Source: a virus. Taken from it: DNA of 64,000 nucleotides. The position numbers and the translations under genes are program-made. The stretch is taken from IMG/VR virus record IMGVR_UViG_3300044679_000029, positions 1 through 64,000 of that record; one strand, 5' to 3'. Below, one piece after another: positions 15,841 to 24,189 of this stretch. The first letter of the stretch is position 1, and each line of letters starts with the position of its first letter. A model generated the notes under the pieces. That model saw only the letters and a list, made by a program, of their open reading frames with translations, had not been told where the DNA came from and did not search any database.

Positions 15841-18536
15841 TAATTAGTACTCGCTAATTCTGGTGATTGCTGCGTCGTGTCAAAGGCTCCACGCTCTATT
15901 CGTAGTAAGAGTTCACCGAAGCCCTTGAACGTAGCCCTGATACGATCCTCAAAATCACTATAGGCCTGGTCGCCTAGAGCAGGCTTCAAGTCAGCAGACT
16001 CCACCCAGAACGAAAGTAGGATTCGGCCGAGATGGTCTAGACCTTGTTCAAGTGTCGGCATGTAATTAGACACTAGATCGTGTAGTTTACTATGGTCAAC
16101 GACAGAAGCAATGGCCGCTGTATCGAATGCCTGCGCGTCGTTAGTTCCTGCGGCTGATTGCATGGCTGCTGGATCCACCCCGCTATGCGAGTCCTGTGTG
16201 TCTTCTAGAGATTGAATTGCCTGTGACTGTTCCTTGGGGATACCTTGCGATAATTCCTGCATTCTTTGGGTAATCGATTGCATCGCCGCCATCTGTGTTT
16301 CAAGCGCCTTCTGTTTATTGGATAGCTCAGCAATGTTCATCTCCATCGACTTCTGAACAGTGTCTTGAACTTCCTGAATGGCCTGTTGCATCAGCTGTCC
16401 AGGATCTGGCTGAGCTGGTTGTTGAGAAGGATCTTGTGATGGGTCCATCGCACCATTAGCCTGCATCTGTGCCATAGCTTGCGCATGCGGGTCTTGCTGC
16501 TCTTGTCCGGCGTCTGCCTCAGCCTTTGGCTTACTATCTCCCGCTAATTTTGGCTGAATGTTCTCAGCGCCAATACCGAGTAGATTGCCCATTTTAACCT
16601 GATCGAGCATACGCCCCAATAGCGGCTTTCCCGGATTATTCCCAGGAAGATAACCAAGAATTCCACGAGTGACTGGTTTCGCCGTATTAATATCACCGCC
16701 AGCGGCTGTTAAACTAGCAATCTTCTTCATCTCTTGCCCGAGTGCTTCAAAGGCGTCGGCAGGAATAAGCATGAACTCAACTGAACCGTTATCTTCTGCG
16801 GCCTTAACTAGCTCAACACAGGTCGGAACGCGCAAATCGAGTTCTTTAGCCATACCGACAATAGTCTCAACGCGATCACCGACAAAAGAACCGTTAACGT
16901 AGAACGAGCCGTCTGATGCTTCTTTGATAGTAACAGGATGTGCACCAATACCCCTAAAGTGATCCAAGAACATAGAAGTTATGTCTTTTGGGTTACGTAA
17001 GAACCTACTGGGCTCTGTTTCTCGCTTAACTCGATAGGCAGAGAAATCAGCCGGGACATAGGCAATATTAGAACCTTCTGGAACCGTAATCTTCATCACC
17101 GGTGACTTAGGATCTGTTACGACAGTAAGACCTTGGCCCCACTCGTCGCAGCTAATCCTACGAGTACCCATAGAGTCGGTAGCAGTGCTAGTAACCTTAA
17201 CTGGTAAGGTGGCCTCAAACCGCTGTCCACGCTTACGGAGGAATAGAACTTCGTTGCCCCCTTGTGGACTGTCGCCCTTCTCACCAAACATTTTAGCTAG
17301 ATCGGTCCCCATCACTTCTTGTGAAGTTGCGGGACTGCCGACCAACGGATGCTCCGTTGTGAAGAATTTACGGTCGCCAGTAATACAGAGATACTGTTGT
17401 TCTGGAAGATTATCGCTAGGATGAAAACTACGGTCACCTTGCCAGGTAGGATTTTCGTTCTTAGGTTCTAGTCCGTCGTCGCCAAAACGATTACGACCAC
17501 CTGCCCGAGCATTACCAGGACGAGTATCATAACGGAAACCATTAGTACCACCCATCCCATGACCGTCTGATTTAAGATTAATTGGATTTACTACAACGAG
17601 AACAGTCTCAGACTTTCCATCAGATGTAAAGACCTTATAGAATCCGTTTAACTTAGCTTCAGTTAGACGAAGTTGCTCTTCAGTATTAACGGCTTGATTA
17701 GTCTTTTTACGTCCGTCTTTGGAGTAGAAACCTTCCATCGCAAGGCCGCGCATTACCGCCGGGGTCTCGTCACCGAAGATCTCTTTGAAGTTGGCCTTGT
17801 CCGACTTACCGTCGACGATATACAAGGCGCCAGTAGATGTCATATGACCACCGTAGTCGGCGGTCTTTTCAGTTCTCGGAGTAAGACCGTGCTTGATAGT
17901 CTCATAGCCGTAAATATTCGAAGCGGTCTTTAGAAGATCTGGATGGGCTAGGAATGTGTTACGTAGAAGCGCGCGTTCATGATTACCACACTCTTCTAGA
18001 AATTTAGGAAGACGAAGATTATCAGCAGATGCAAAGCTATATCTGCCTGTAGTGGGCGGAACCACAAGATTTCTGATATCTTGGTCGGTGGTCAAACTCT
18101 GGGGAGTTTTGACACCAACTCCTAGTTGAGGAACTTTATTGTTAGAAACCTCATCTATCCACCCGTCACTAAGGGGTAAAAACATATCCAAGGCCTTAAC
18201 GTACATCAGTTCCATCGGCTTAAGCGAATTCTCGGCCAAAACTGCCGGAACGTAAATAATCTGGTTATTAACCTTTAGTACGAAAGAACCAACGGCAATC
18301 CCCTTATCGATATCTGCGTTTAAAACTTTGAATGTAATGACATCTTGTGCGAGTTGTGGATGCTTATTAAGTAACATCTGTTGGGCTGACTGTGAGAAGG
18401 TCTGCTCGAATGCAGCGTCCTCATCACCACCGCCCTGACCTTGCTGGGGTTGAGCCTGTGGTTGTCCTTGCTGTCCTTGACCCGGTTGGGGAAAGGAACC
18501 GGCACTCTGGTCTGTTTGTGGCGCACCGAATGGCAT
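15840..18536 (-). CDS. Large virion-cluster protein, 898 aa
   Basis: The ATG at 18536 (MPFGAPQTDQ) is chosen because AGAGGT lies eight bases upstream; an in-frame TTG 27 bases earlier overlaps the promoter region. The N-terminal about 50 residues are Gln/Gly/Pro-rich and disordered. The middle (about 50-620) is a folded, mostly beta/alpha region; 640-760 is again Gln-rich, then helical coiled-coil. Residues near 650 contain KMGNLLGIGAENIQPKLAG, which recurs in the 453-aa protein at 19365. Large size and position suggest a structural core, portal-proximal or ejection protein. No enzyme motif is seen. Confidence 0.5.
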   Translation of the reverse strand: MPFGAPQTDQSAGSFPQPGQGQQGQPQAQPQQGQGGGDEDAAFEQTFSQSAQQMLLNKHPQLAQDVITFKVLNADIDKGIAVGSFVLKVNNQIIYVPAVLAENSLKPMELMYVKALDMFLPLSDGWIDEVSNNKVPQLGVGVKTPQSLTTDQDIRNLVVPPTTGRYSFASADNLRLPKFLEECGNHERALLRNTFLAHPDLLKTASNIYGYETIKHGLTPRTEKTADYGGHMTSTGALYIVDGKSDKANFKEIFGDETPAVMRGLAMEGFYSKDGRKKTNQAVNTEEQLRLTEAKLNGFYKVFTSDGKSETVLVVVNPINLKSDGHGMGGTNGFRYDTRPGNARAGGRNRFGDDGLEPKNENPTWQGDRSFHPSDNLPEQQYLCITGDRKFFTTEHPLVGSPATSQEVMGTDLAKMFGEKGDSPQGGNEVLFLRKRGQRFEATLPVKVTSTATDSMGTRRISCDEWGQGLTVVTDPKSPVMKITVPEGSNIAYVPADFSAYRVKRETEPSRFLRNPKDITSMFLDHFRGIGAHPVTIKEASDGSFYVNGSFVGDRVETIVGMAKELDLRVPTCVELVKAAEDNGSVEFMLIPADAFEALGQEMKKIASLTAAGGDINTAKPVTRGILGYLPGNNPGKPLLGRMLDQVKMGNLLGIGAENIQPKLAGDSKPKAEADAGQEQQDPHAQAMAQMQANGAMDPSQDPSQQPAQPDPGQLMQQAIQEVQDTVQKSMEMNIAELSNKQKALETQMAAMQSITQRMQELSQGIPKEQSQAIQSLEDTQDSHSGVDPAAMQSAAGTNDAQAFDTAAIASVVDHSKLHDLVSNYMPTLEQGLDHLGRILLSFWVESADLKPALGDQAYSDFEDRIRATFKGFGELLLRIERGAFDTTQQSPELASTN
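16543..16583 (+). repeat. Direct repeat copy A (with 19450-19490)
   Basis: About 41 bases starting CCCGCTAATTTTGGCTGAAT are identical at 16543 and near 19450. The adjacent AGATTGCCCATTTTAACCT is also shared (16581-16600 and 19583-19602) but with different spacing. Both copies encode the GIGAENIQPKLAG segment. Confidence 0.8.
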
Positions 18537-18562
18537 AATTAGACCTCTAATGTTGATATTCA

Positions 18563-18568
18563 ATTATA
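18563..18568 (-). promoter_or_regulatory. Minus-strand CTATAATT-type promoter element
   Basis: The minus strand reads ATACTATAATTGAAT about 27 bases before the ATG at 18536, with a ribosome-binding site between. No -35 hexamer fits. It belongs to the CTATAATT group. Confidence 0.5.
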
Positions 18569-18584
18569 GTATCTGAGACTAATA

Positions 18585-19271
18585 CTACTGCTCTTTGTAA
18601 TGTGGGTTGTCAGAGAACGCAATCTTACATCCTCTGGACATATTTTCGGACCCCCACTCTGGGCGGTGATTTGTATAATGACAGACTTCTCGCTGCTGTG
18701 CGGGGTCATCCAGGTTATCAAACGCGGCAAATGGTTTAATATGATCGTCATGCCACGCTGTTCCTTGGTTTTCCCAGGTCATTCCCGGTTTAAATAACGA
18801 TTCTATATAGGTATGGAAAAACTCAGCAGTGCAGCCTAGAAGTTCAAGAGTTTTAGCTGATTTTGTGTGGCCTTTTAGGGCTTCCAGTGTACGCGTGCGT
18901 AAATTGCGTATTAATTTAAACAGTGGGTCAGTATCTAGTTTAAATCTAATTCTTGCGCAGGATTTACGTATCAATTCTTCGCGGTTTGTATTATAATATT
19001 CGGCCTTATTAGAGGATACCTTATCTGAGTTTGCTGCTTGCCACGCCTTACTGCTAGCTATTGCTTTTTCTGGATTCGCTGCGTACGACGCCTTATGTCT
19101 ATCGCGGTCACATGTAAGACATATAGTGTTCAAACCATCTTTAGACGCACGCTGCTTGCTAAAATTTATATATGGAACTAGGTGTTTCGGTTGATTCCCG
19201 AAACCCCTACATTCTTTCTCCCACGAATTTGAAACAAAATTAAAAACTCTTAACGCTGGTTTACCTGTCAT
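18585..19271 (-). CDS. Stand-alone HNH homing endonuclease, 228 aa
   Basis: The C-terminal third has the HNH core in the form W-H-D-D-H-I-K-P-F-A-A-F-D, then C-H-Y-T-N-H-R-P-E-W and E-N-M-S-R-G. The N-terminus has a C-x-x-C pair (ICLTCD), and a basic helical middle probably binds DNA. This family nicks specific DNA sites and spreads by homing. The gene is a self-contained cassette: a terminator (19317-19335) and its own consensus promoter (19281-19309) separate it from the virion genes. The ATG lies nine bases after TATACT without a Shine-Dalgarno sequence. Confidence 0.8.
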   Translation of the reverse strand: MTGKPALRVFNFVSNSWEKECRGFGNQPKHLVPYINFSKQRASKDGLNTICLTCDRDRHKASYAANPEKAIASSKAWQAANSDKVSSNKAEYYNTNREELIRKSCARIRFKLDTDPLFKLIRNLRTRTLEALKGHTKSAKTLELLGCTAEFFHTYIESLFKPGMTWENQGTAWHDDHIKPFAAFDNLDDPAQQREVCHYTNHRPEWGSENMSRGCKIAFSDNPHYKEQ

Positions 19272-19280
19272 ATCAGTTAT

Positions 19281-19309
19281 AGTATAACAATCTCGCGGCT
19301 ATTTGTCAA
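19281..19309 (-). promoter_or_regulatory. Consensus sigma70 promoter for the HNH gene
   Basis: On the minus strand TTGACA (19304-19309) and TATACT (19281-19286) have 17-base spacing. The ATG at 19271 is so close that the message would be leaderless or have only one or two leading bases. Confidence 0.85.
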
Positions 19310-19335
19310 CAAAAAAGCCATCTCAAAGAGATGGC
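19310..19335 (-). terminator. Terminator after the 453-aa gene
   Basis: GCCATCTC (19317-19324) pairs with GAGATGGC (19328-19335) around a 3-base loop, and on the minus strand six T residues follow. It sits 30 bases after the stop at 19365. Confidence 0.85.
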
Positions 19336-19364
19336 CCATTTGCTAGTGCACCTGCTTGGGAATT

Positions 19365-20726
19365 TTATCGGCGTGATAATGCGGCGAGGCCCCTAAGAAT
19401 GTCTGAGGCGGAACGGCGGTCATCAACTGAGGCTTTCTTATCGAGCATCCTGCCCGCTAATTTTGGCTGAATGTTCTCAGCGCCAATACCGAGTTGCTGA
19501 CCAAGTACATTTTTCCAGTTTTCACCATGCTGCGCTTGTAATGCTTTTATATTAGCGTTATTGGGATCAAACGTCATCCCGATTAGATTGCCCATTTTAA
19601 CCTTATCGGCTTTGTTGTCTTTATTTTCGGACCTAGACTCTTCTTTCTTACACTCACAAGGCTCTTTGGAACATTCCTTACAGGCATCAGCGGCTTCTTT
19701 CTTAGCCTCAGACTTGCCCTTGGCCTCATCGTCTCTCTTTTCTTTATGTTCTTCCTTTACAGAAGGGAGATGTCCATGATGTGCCTCTTCATCCTTGGCG
19801 AGTTCCTTTAGCTTATCGGACTCTTCGGCTAGCTTTTGAACAAATACTTCTTGCTCTTCCGGCTCAAATCCCATAAGAGTCTTAATCGCAGCAACTTTTT
19901 CATAATCATCTAGGCCAGACGGTAGTTTAGAAAGAAACTCGGTAGCAGTAATTTCGAACAGATTCACGTACGCAGCACTCTTAACAGCATTTGACTTCGG
20001 AGCCTCTGCGCCGTCATGCTTCCTTTCCTGACCTACAGCGCCCGGATGAGTATGAAGCTCGGTCTTACCCACACCAGTTAGATGCTCTTTCACGGAACGA
20101 TTCTGAAGATCTAATTTTGCCTCAGCATTAGGAGACTGGCCGGGCTTATTTTCGTGTCTGGAATCATCCTTGCTAATAGTCGAACCAGGAACCGAAGAAG
20201 CCATCTTCTTAACGATATCAGTTAGAGAGGCCATCTTGTCCGGCTCTTTACCGGCATGAAGATCTTCCTCACCGACACGACCCTTCTCCTTCGGCATATC
20301 AGACTTGCCGACGCCGGCAACGCCCTTAGCAGCGTACGGTTCAGGACGGGTCTTTAGATCCATCTTGGCCTCAGCATTAGCTGATTGTGACTCATGATTT
20401 TCTTGTTCGGGCTTATCGCCTGTAATAGTAGAACCAGTCTCAGCCGCAGTCTTTGCCGGAGGAGGACCACCTGCGCCTGCGCCTGCGCCACCTGCGCCAC
20501 CTGCGCCGCCAGGAATAAGACCCTTCTCAGCAGCAAGGGCTAGCAAAGCCTCAAGCAACTCCTGAGTTGCAGCAGGATCCATAGCTCCAGCCTGCGGTTC
20601 CGGATTTAGGCGTGGGCCTACCTCATCGGCGAGGCCGGCAGCCTCACCCTCAGCGCACTTGATAAGACCAGCGTCTAGAAGTAACTGGGTGCAACCGCGT
20701 GCGTAAGCTTGCTTGAATAAACTCAT
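19365..20726 (-). CDS. Charged, low-complexity virion-cluster protein, 453 aa
   Basis: Highly hydrophilic, with Gly/Ala-rich (about residues 60-95) and Lys/Glu-rich (about 300-375) regions, so largely disordered or coiled coil. Two internal near-repeats (E-N-H-E-S-Q-S-A-N-A-E-A-K-M-D-L and E-N-K-P-G-Q-S-P-N-A-E-A-K-L-D-L) show internal duplication. The C-terminus carries LGIGAENIQPKLAG, shared with the 898-aa protein. K-(M/T/L)-A-S triplets abound. AAGGAG precedes the start, and a consensus promoter lies at 20779-20807. A scaffold-like role is plausible. Confidence 0.5.
   Translation of the reverse strand: MSLFKQAYARGCTQLLLDAGLIKCAEGEAAGLADEVGPRLNPEPQAGAMDPAATQELLEALLALAAEKGLIPGGAGGAGGAGAGAGGPPPAKTAAETGSTITGDKPEQENHESQSANAEAKMDLKTRPEPYAAKGVAGVGKSDMPKEKGRVGEEDLHAGKEPDKMASLTDIVKKMASSVPGSTISKDDSRHENKPGQSPNAEAKLDLQNRSVKEHLTGVGKTELHTHPGAVGQERKHDGAEAPKSNAVKSAAYVNLFEITATEFLSKLPSGLDDYEKVAAIKTLMGFEPEEQEVFVQKLAEESDKLKELAKDEEAHHGHLPSVKEEHKEKRDDEAKGKSEAKKEAADACKECSKEPCECKKEESRSENKDNKADKVKMGNLIGMTFDPNNANIKALQAQHGENWKNVLGQQLGIGAENIQPKLAGRMLDKKASVDDRRSASDILRGLAALSRR
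19450..19490 (+). repeat. Direct repeat copy B (with 16543-16583)
   Basis: Second copy of the identical stretch, inside the 453-aa gene, ending at the word CCAATACCGAG. Identity at the DNA level beyond protein conservation implies recent duplication or gene conversion. Confidence 0.8.
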
Positions 20727-20778
20727 TTGGTGCTCTCCTTAAAAATAGGACAATACTACGAAATCTTGAGCTGAAGTA

Positions 20779-20807
20779 ATTATATGTTCCTCTGTAGCAG
20801 TAGTCAA
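20779..20807 (-). promoter_or_regulatory. Consensus sigma70 promoter
   Basis: On the minus strand TTGACT (20802-20807) and TATAAT (20779-20784) have 17-base spacing, directly after the stop codon of the 224-aa gene and 53 bases before the 453-aa gene. Confidence 0.85.
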
Positions 20808-20809
20808 CC

Positions 20810-21484
20810 TTACTTTCCTAACATTCTCTGGACTACAGTTCCATGCTGCGCAGCAGGTTTTCCGGGCAAAGGCGGCGGTATCATACCAGGCACAGTTGGA
20901 CCCGAATTAAACGACGGCTTCAGATTCGCCTTAGGAATCGGTGGTACACCTTTAGACCCCAAAAGATTACGTGCCTCGACGTTACCCATAGTAGCTAGTC
21001 TGTTGGCTCCGACCGAGAACGGTGCTATAGGCTTACCGGTACTCATAATTTCTTTTCCGGTAACAGCTAGCGGTTTAAGTTGATTTCTGATACCGCTGAC
21101 GATCTCGCTACCAGGACGGCCTTTTAGAGCTTTCATAGCCGATAAGAATTCTTGTGCATTCAAAGCTAACTTGTCAAAAGCAATTTTCTTTAATCCTGGG
21201 ACCTTTGTCATCTCTCGCATCTCTGGTGCTTTAGCTATAGACGTAACAGGACCAGAATGAGGGATAGGCATAAGAACTGGTGCTGCGTTCGCAGGCGTCT
21301 TCATGCCGGCGATCTTTGGCATCGTAGCCGCTGAAGGCCCCATGTTCGCTGCGGGGATTGTTGGTTTAGCTGCCATTTGTCCCATACCAGGGATGGGCGG
21401 TAACTTGGGCATCAGAGTCGACGCTGGTTTAGGCTGAGAGGCCTTAAGCGGGTTGAATCCAATATTTGCGTACTTAGGCATCAT
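20810..21484 (-). CDS. Pro/Ala/Met-rich disordered virion-cluster protein, 224 aa
   Basis: Low-complexity protein with many P-K, M-P and P-A steps, and a short helical centre (about residues 95-125) containing K-K-I-A and D-K-L-A-L. The extremes (IPPPLPGKPAAQ) look like a linker or scaffold tail. The start codon has no ribosome-binding site; CTATATTTATT lies just before the ATG pair, similar to other minus-strand elements. Function unknown. Confidence 0.5.
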   Translation of the reverse strand: MMPKYANIGFNPLKASQPKPASTLMPKLPPIPGMGQMAAKPTIPAANMGPSAATMPKIAGMKTPANAAPVLMPIPHSGPVTSIAKAPEMREMTKVPGLKKIAFDKLALNAQEFLSAMKALKGRPGSEIVSGIRNQLKPLAVTGKEIMSTGKPIAPFSVGANRLATMGNVEARNLLGSKGVPPIPKANLKPSFNSGPTVPGMIPPPLPGKPAAQHGTVVQRMLGK

Positions 21485-21499
21485 CAGAATAAATATAGT

Positions 21500-23287
21500 T
21501 TAATACTGCCCGTCTTCGCCTTCGCCAAATTCTGTACCAATCGCAAGCGGCCCCATAGGATTAAGCGAGTGACCGTTTCCTATTGTTCCTTCCTCGGCGC
21601 CATGAATGATAGACTCGCGAAGGAATCTATGCCCTAATTTGCCAAGCCAATCTGGAAATAGTAACGGCCCTTGAGCTGCGGGCTTCATAATATAGCTAAC
21701 TTGTGGCGGGTTAACAGCAACCTTAACGTGGTCAAAACCATTGCGTGACAATAATTTTATAACACTAGGAGTAATGGTTGTCCCGGCAGTAAAATGTAAA
21801 TAGTCTTCGCCTAGAACCTTACCGTCTGCATCCTTGATAGCAGTAGAACGGGCGCCCTCACGTAGTCTATCGCGAAGATGGTTGATATCAATAATGTCGC
21901 CCGGCGTGTTCGCTCCAGACGGGTCGTGTTCAATCACACCGAACCGAATAGCCGACCGAGCAGCAAGTTCAAGATGCCGTGGGTCAATAGAAATACCGTT
22001 CGCCTTATACGCATGTATGAGATTATCGGCGAGGTTCTTACGGCCTGCACCAATACCCTTATACTTCACGATTTCGTTAGGCTTTAAAATACCTTCAGAT
22101 AGCGCATCACCAGGTTCCATAACGTCATGTTTCTTAACAGTGACTTCTCGGTCTGGTGGTACGTAGTGTCCTTCAGCCTCCACGAATACGTATTTACCAC
22201 CCTGCGGCGCCGATTCGATATTTGTAATCTTGCCATGAAGTTTAGATAAGATAGCCCCGAAGGCGAACGACTCTGGTACCTCAAACAACTGTCGAATGCT
22301 CTTAACCCCCGACGGCGTAGACTTACTGGATAATAGTTTAACAGAGTGCTTTGAGGATAGCTGCGTCTGTACGATCGGTTCAGTAATAGCCTGAGCGGAC
22401 TGTACTCCTAGATTCGTACCCACTTGAGGCGGTTGAGAGCGTTCGTCTAGTCCCCAACACTTCTGGCATATGCCTGGTGCAGTACAAGTTATGGGTGAAC
22501 GCACGACAATAGGTTTATCTAGCTTCTTAAGGTGCATCGCTATATCGTGTGTAATTAGCGACCCTGCCTTATACTTGCCGGCGTCATGCGCTAGGTAGCG
22601 ATCTACAATCCATGAGTCGTGTGGGTCTTGTACAATACCGTTATTAGTTCCGCAATCGATATGGGAAACTACTTGGTTGTTCATACTGGCAGTTATTAGC
22701 TTATTGAGCTCACCGGGTAGTGACACAGCCAATTTCCCTTGTATAGCGTTTTGGCGAGATTCGTTCATAGCGGCAAACGAGTCAGCTGGGCTAATACCCT
22801 CAGAGTACGACTTACTGATTAGCCATGGAATTGGGTTGCCAGAAGCGTCTGTAGCTAAAACAGGCGTAGAATTTATCTTCATTAATTGCGCAAACGACCC
22901 GCGGCCACCAGACCTCGCCATAAGCTGCATATCATTTTTATGGTTTTGTGTAACTTCTAACATTTTTTCTTGGGCTTCTCCCAAGATTTTTCTTTTTTCA
23001 GACGCGGTTTCGGCCTTATCAAATCTGTGAATAAACGGAGCAAGCGCTCGCTCTTTCCCTGACGCCGGAGATATATCGTCCAAACCAACGGATATACCAG
23101 AGTCTGTAGCTACAGCATCGCCAAACCGCTTGAGTTTAGTTACGCATTCCACATACGCTGAAGGGTCATTCTTAGCAATATCTAATAGAACGCGCCTAAG
23201 CTCTTTCGCATCCACCGGGCCATCATGGAATTTGTAGCCCCTAGGTAAGCACGACTGGACAAGAGCTTGTCCGAGTGTATTAGCCAT
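21500..23287 (-). CDS. RNA polymerase beta-prime subunit, C-terminal half, 595 aa
   Basis: Aligns by eye with bacterial beta-prime from just after the catalytic domain. It starts with a match to the TTVGRALL region (MANTLGQALVQSCLPRG), then G-I-S-V-G-L-D-D-I, the bridge-helix/trigger-loop block (M-A-R-S-G-G-R-G-S-F-A-Q), D-C-G-T-N-N-G, the zinc-site cysteines (ITCTAPGICQKCWG) and G-V-Q-S-A-Q-A-I-T-E-P. The trigger-loop histidine of E. coli appears replaced by asparagine (A-M-N-E-S-R). The first half of beta-prime is fused to beta in the gene at 27758-32125. ATG at 23287 is preferred; it starts two bases after the upstream stop. Confidence 0.9.
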   Translation of the reverse strand: MANTLGQALVQSCLPRGYKFHDGPVDAKELRRVLLDIAKNDPSAYVECVTKLKRFGDAVATDSGISVGLDDISPASGKERALAPFIHRFDKAETASEKRKILGEAQEKMLEVTQNHKNDMQLMARSGGRGSFAQLMKINSTPVLATDASGNPIPWLISKSYSEGISPADSFAAMNESRQNAIQGKLAVSLPGELNKLITASMNNQVVSHIDCGTNNGIVQDPHDSWIVDRYLAHDAGKYKAGSLITHDIAMHLKKLDKPIVVRSPITCTAPGICQKCWGLDERSQPPQVGTNLGVQSAQAITEPIVQTQLSSKHSVKLLSSKSTPSGVKSIRQLFEVPESFAFGAILSKLHGKITNIESAPQGGKYVFVEAEGHYVPPDREVTVKKHDVMEPGDALSEGILKPNEIVKYKGIGAGRKNLADNLIHAYKANGISIDPRHLELAARSAIRFGVIEHDPSGANTPGDIIDINHLRDRLREGARSTAIKDADGKVLGEDYLHFTAGTTITPSVIKLLSRNGFDHVKVAVNPPQVSYIMKPAAQGPLLFPDWLGKLGHRFLRESIIHGAEEGTIGNGHSLNPMGPLAIGTEFGEGEDGQY

Positions 23288-23289
23288 GA

Positions 23290-23592
23290 TTAAACGTTTC
23301 CGAGATGTCCCAACATCATGGGGTCGTAATTTAGATCGCTTTGGCGAGAAAGTGCGTCCATGCCCGAGGGGTCTGTTGGCTTTCCCCACATGCTCTGCTC
23401 ACGATCCTTAGAATCTTCTTTCGTCTTATTATCAGGACCAGCATGAATATCCATTTTATGCTGCTTAAACAAACTCGCTAGCGCCGAAGCTGAATCCTTA
23501 CTCTGCGCGGGCCTGTTGCTAAAGGCGCGGATATCCACGCCTGCAGCGGTCTTAGCAGCCATCGATCCAATGACGTAAGCGAGCTTATTCAT
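23290..23592 (-). CDS. Small hypothetical protein, 100 aa
   Basis: Begins MNKLAYVIGSMAAKTAAGVD and continues as a hydrophilic, probably disordered chain. It contains the K-L-A and K-T-A motifs of the virion cluster. Coupled between the RNA polymerase half-gene and the 81-aa membrane protein. Function unknown; it could accompany the polymerase or be a virion protein. Confidence 0.5.
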   Translation of the reverse strand: MNKLAYVIGSMAAKTAAGVDIRAFSNRPAQSKDSASALASLFKQHKMDIHAGPDNKTKEDSKDREQSMWGKPTDPSGMDALSRQSDLNYDPMMLGHLGNV

Positions 23593-23595
23593 TTA

Positions 23596-23841
23596 TTATG
23601 GTTCTCGGATAGGAGCAGCAGCAGGATGAAGCGGAAACTTAATCGCCGCTGTAGACTGCGGGCTATCAATATGCTGCACGACTGAAAGTACGCCGAGTAC
23701 CTTCTGAAGAGCGGCAATAAAACCACTCGCCTTAGGGTAGTTAGACAGGCCAGTTACAATACTAGAAACACAAACAACCGCGATCGGTAGCCAAATAGCT
23801 AGATTCGTGGTCAGGTCATTAATCAACACAGTTGGATTCAT
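23596..23841 (-). CDS. Small membrane protein, holin-like candidate, 81 aa
   Basis: One clear membrane segment (residues 14-34, AIWLPIAVVCVSSIVTGL), then an amphipathic helix (ALQKVLGVLSVVQHIDS) and a proline-rich tail. The layout resembles a widespread class of small phage membrane proteins sometimes annotated as holins, but nothing here proves lysis activity. AAGGAAG precedes the start, and a consensus promoter lies at 23860-23888. Confidence 0.5.
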   Translation of the reverse strand: MNPTVLINDLTTNLAIWLPIAVVCVSSIVTGLSNYPKASGFIAALQKVLGVLSVVQHIDSPQSTAAIKFPLHPAAAPIREP

Positions 23842-23859
23842 ATACTTCCTTTCTGCTGT

Positions 23860-23888
23860 AGTATAACGTACTACGCAGCAGATGTCAA
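23860..23888 (-). promoter_or_regulatory. Consensus sigma70 promoter
   Basis: On the minus strand TTGACA (23883-23888) and TATACT (23860-23865) have 17-base spacing. It drives the 81-aa membrane protein, the 100-aa protein and probably the beta-prime half. Confidence 0.85.
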
Positions 23889-23889
23889 G

Positions 23890-24105
23890 TTATTTTAGTC
23901 CGGCAGCCCTTAAGGCTAATTCTTTACCAAAGACGAAAGCGGCTTCTTTCTTAGTTTCTTCGGGAAGATAATTATAAGATTTTGAACCTTTATTGTGGCT
24001 TACATACTCTTTAGCCTGGGCCTTGGTAGGACCATCTTTTTGAGACAGTCCGCCATGTGCCGCAGCCTGCATAAACCTAAATTGGGCTTTTGATTTGGCT
24101 GGCAT
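23890..24105 (-). CDS. DUF3008-like small basic protein, 71 aa
   Basis: The N-terminus M-P-A-K-S-K-A-Q-F-R-F-M-Q-A-A-A-H-G matches the motif of a small phage protein family (DUF3008-like, P-A-K-S-x-A-Q-x-R-x-M), often next to structural genes. It is basic and may bind DNA or virion proteins; function is unknown in the family. AGAGGTG precedes the start, and a CTATAATTA element lies at 24130-24135. Confidence 0.65.
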   Translation of the reverse strand: MPAKSKAQFRFMQAAAHGGLSQKDGPTKAQAKEYVSHNKGSKSYNYLPEETKKEAAFVFGKELALRAAGLK

Positions 24106-24129
24106 TGGGGTGGCACCTCTAATAGAGTA

Positions 24130-24135
24130 ATTATA
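24130..24135 (-). promoter_or_regulatory. Minus-strand CTATAATTA promoter element
   Basis: The minus strand reads GTCTATAATTACTC, followed by AGAGGTG and the gene at 24105. It is back to back with the plus-strand TGGTATAAG at 24146, forming a divergent promoter pair. Confidence 0.55.
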
Positions 24136-24145
24136 GACCAGTTTG

Positions 24146-24154
24146 TGGTATAAG
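24146..24154 (+). promoter_or_regulatory. Phage-type promoter element TGGTATAAG
   Basis: Exact 9-mer in the context TTTG-TGGTATAAG-ATAATG, 36 bases before the ATG at 24190, with an ACGGAGG-type ribosome-binding site between. Confidence 0.65.
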
Positions 24155-24189
24155 ATAATGATACTAAAACCACCCTAACGGAGGCTAGT

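Noticed and set aside
23596-23841. Calling the 81-aa membrane protein a holin
   Set aside because: Only one membrane segment, no lysis gene nearby (lysozyme is 21 kb away); kept as a candidate only.
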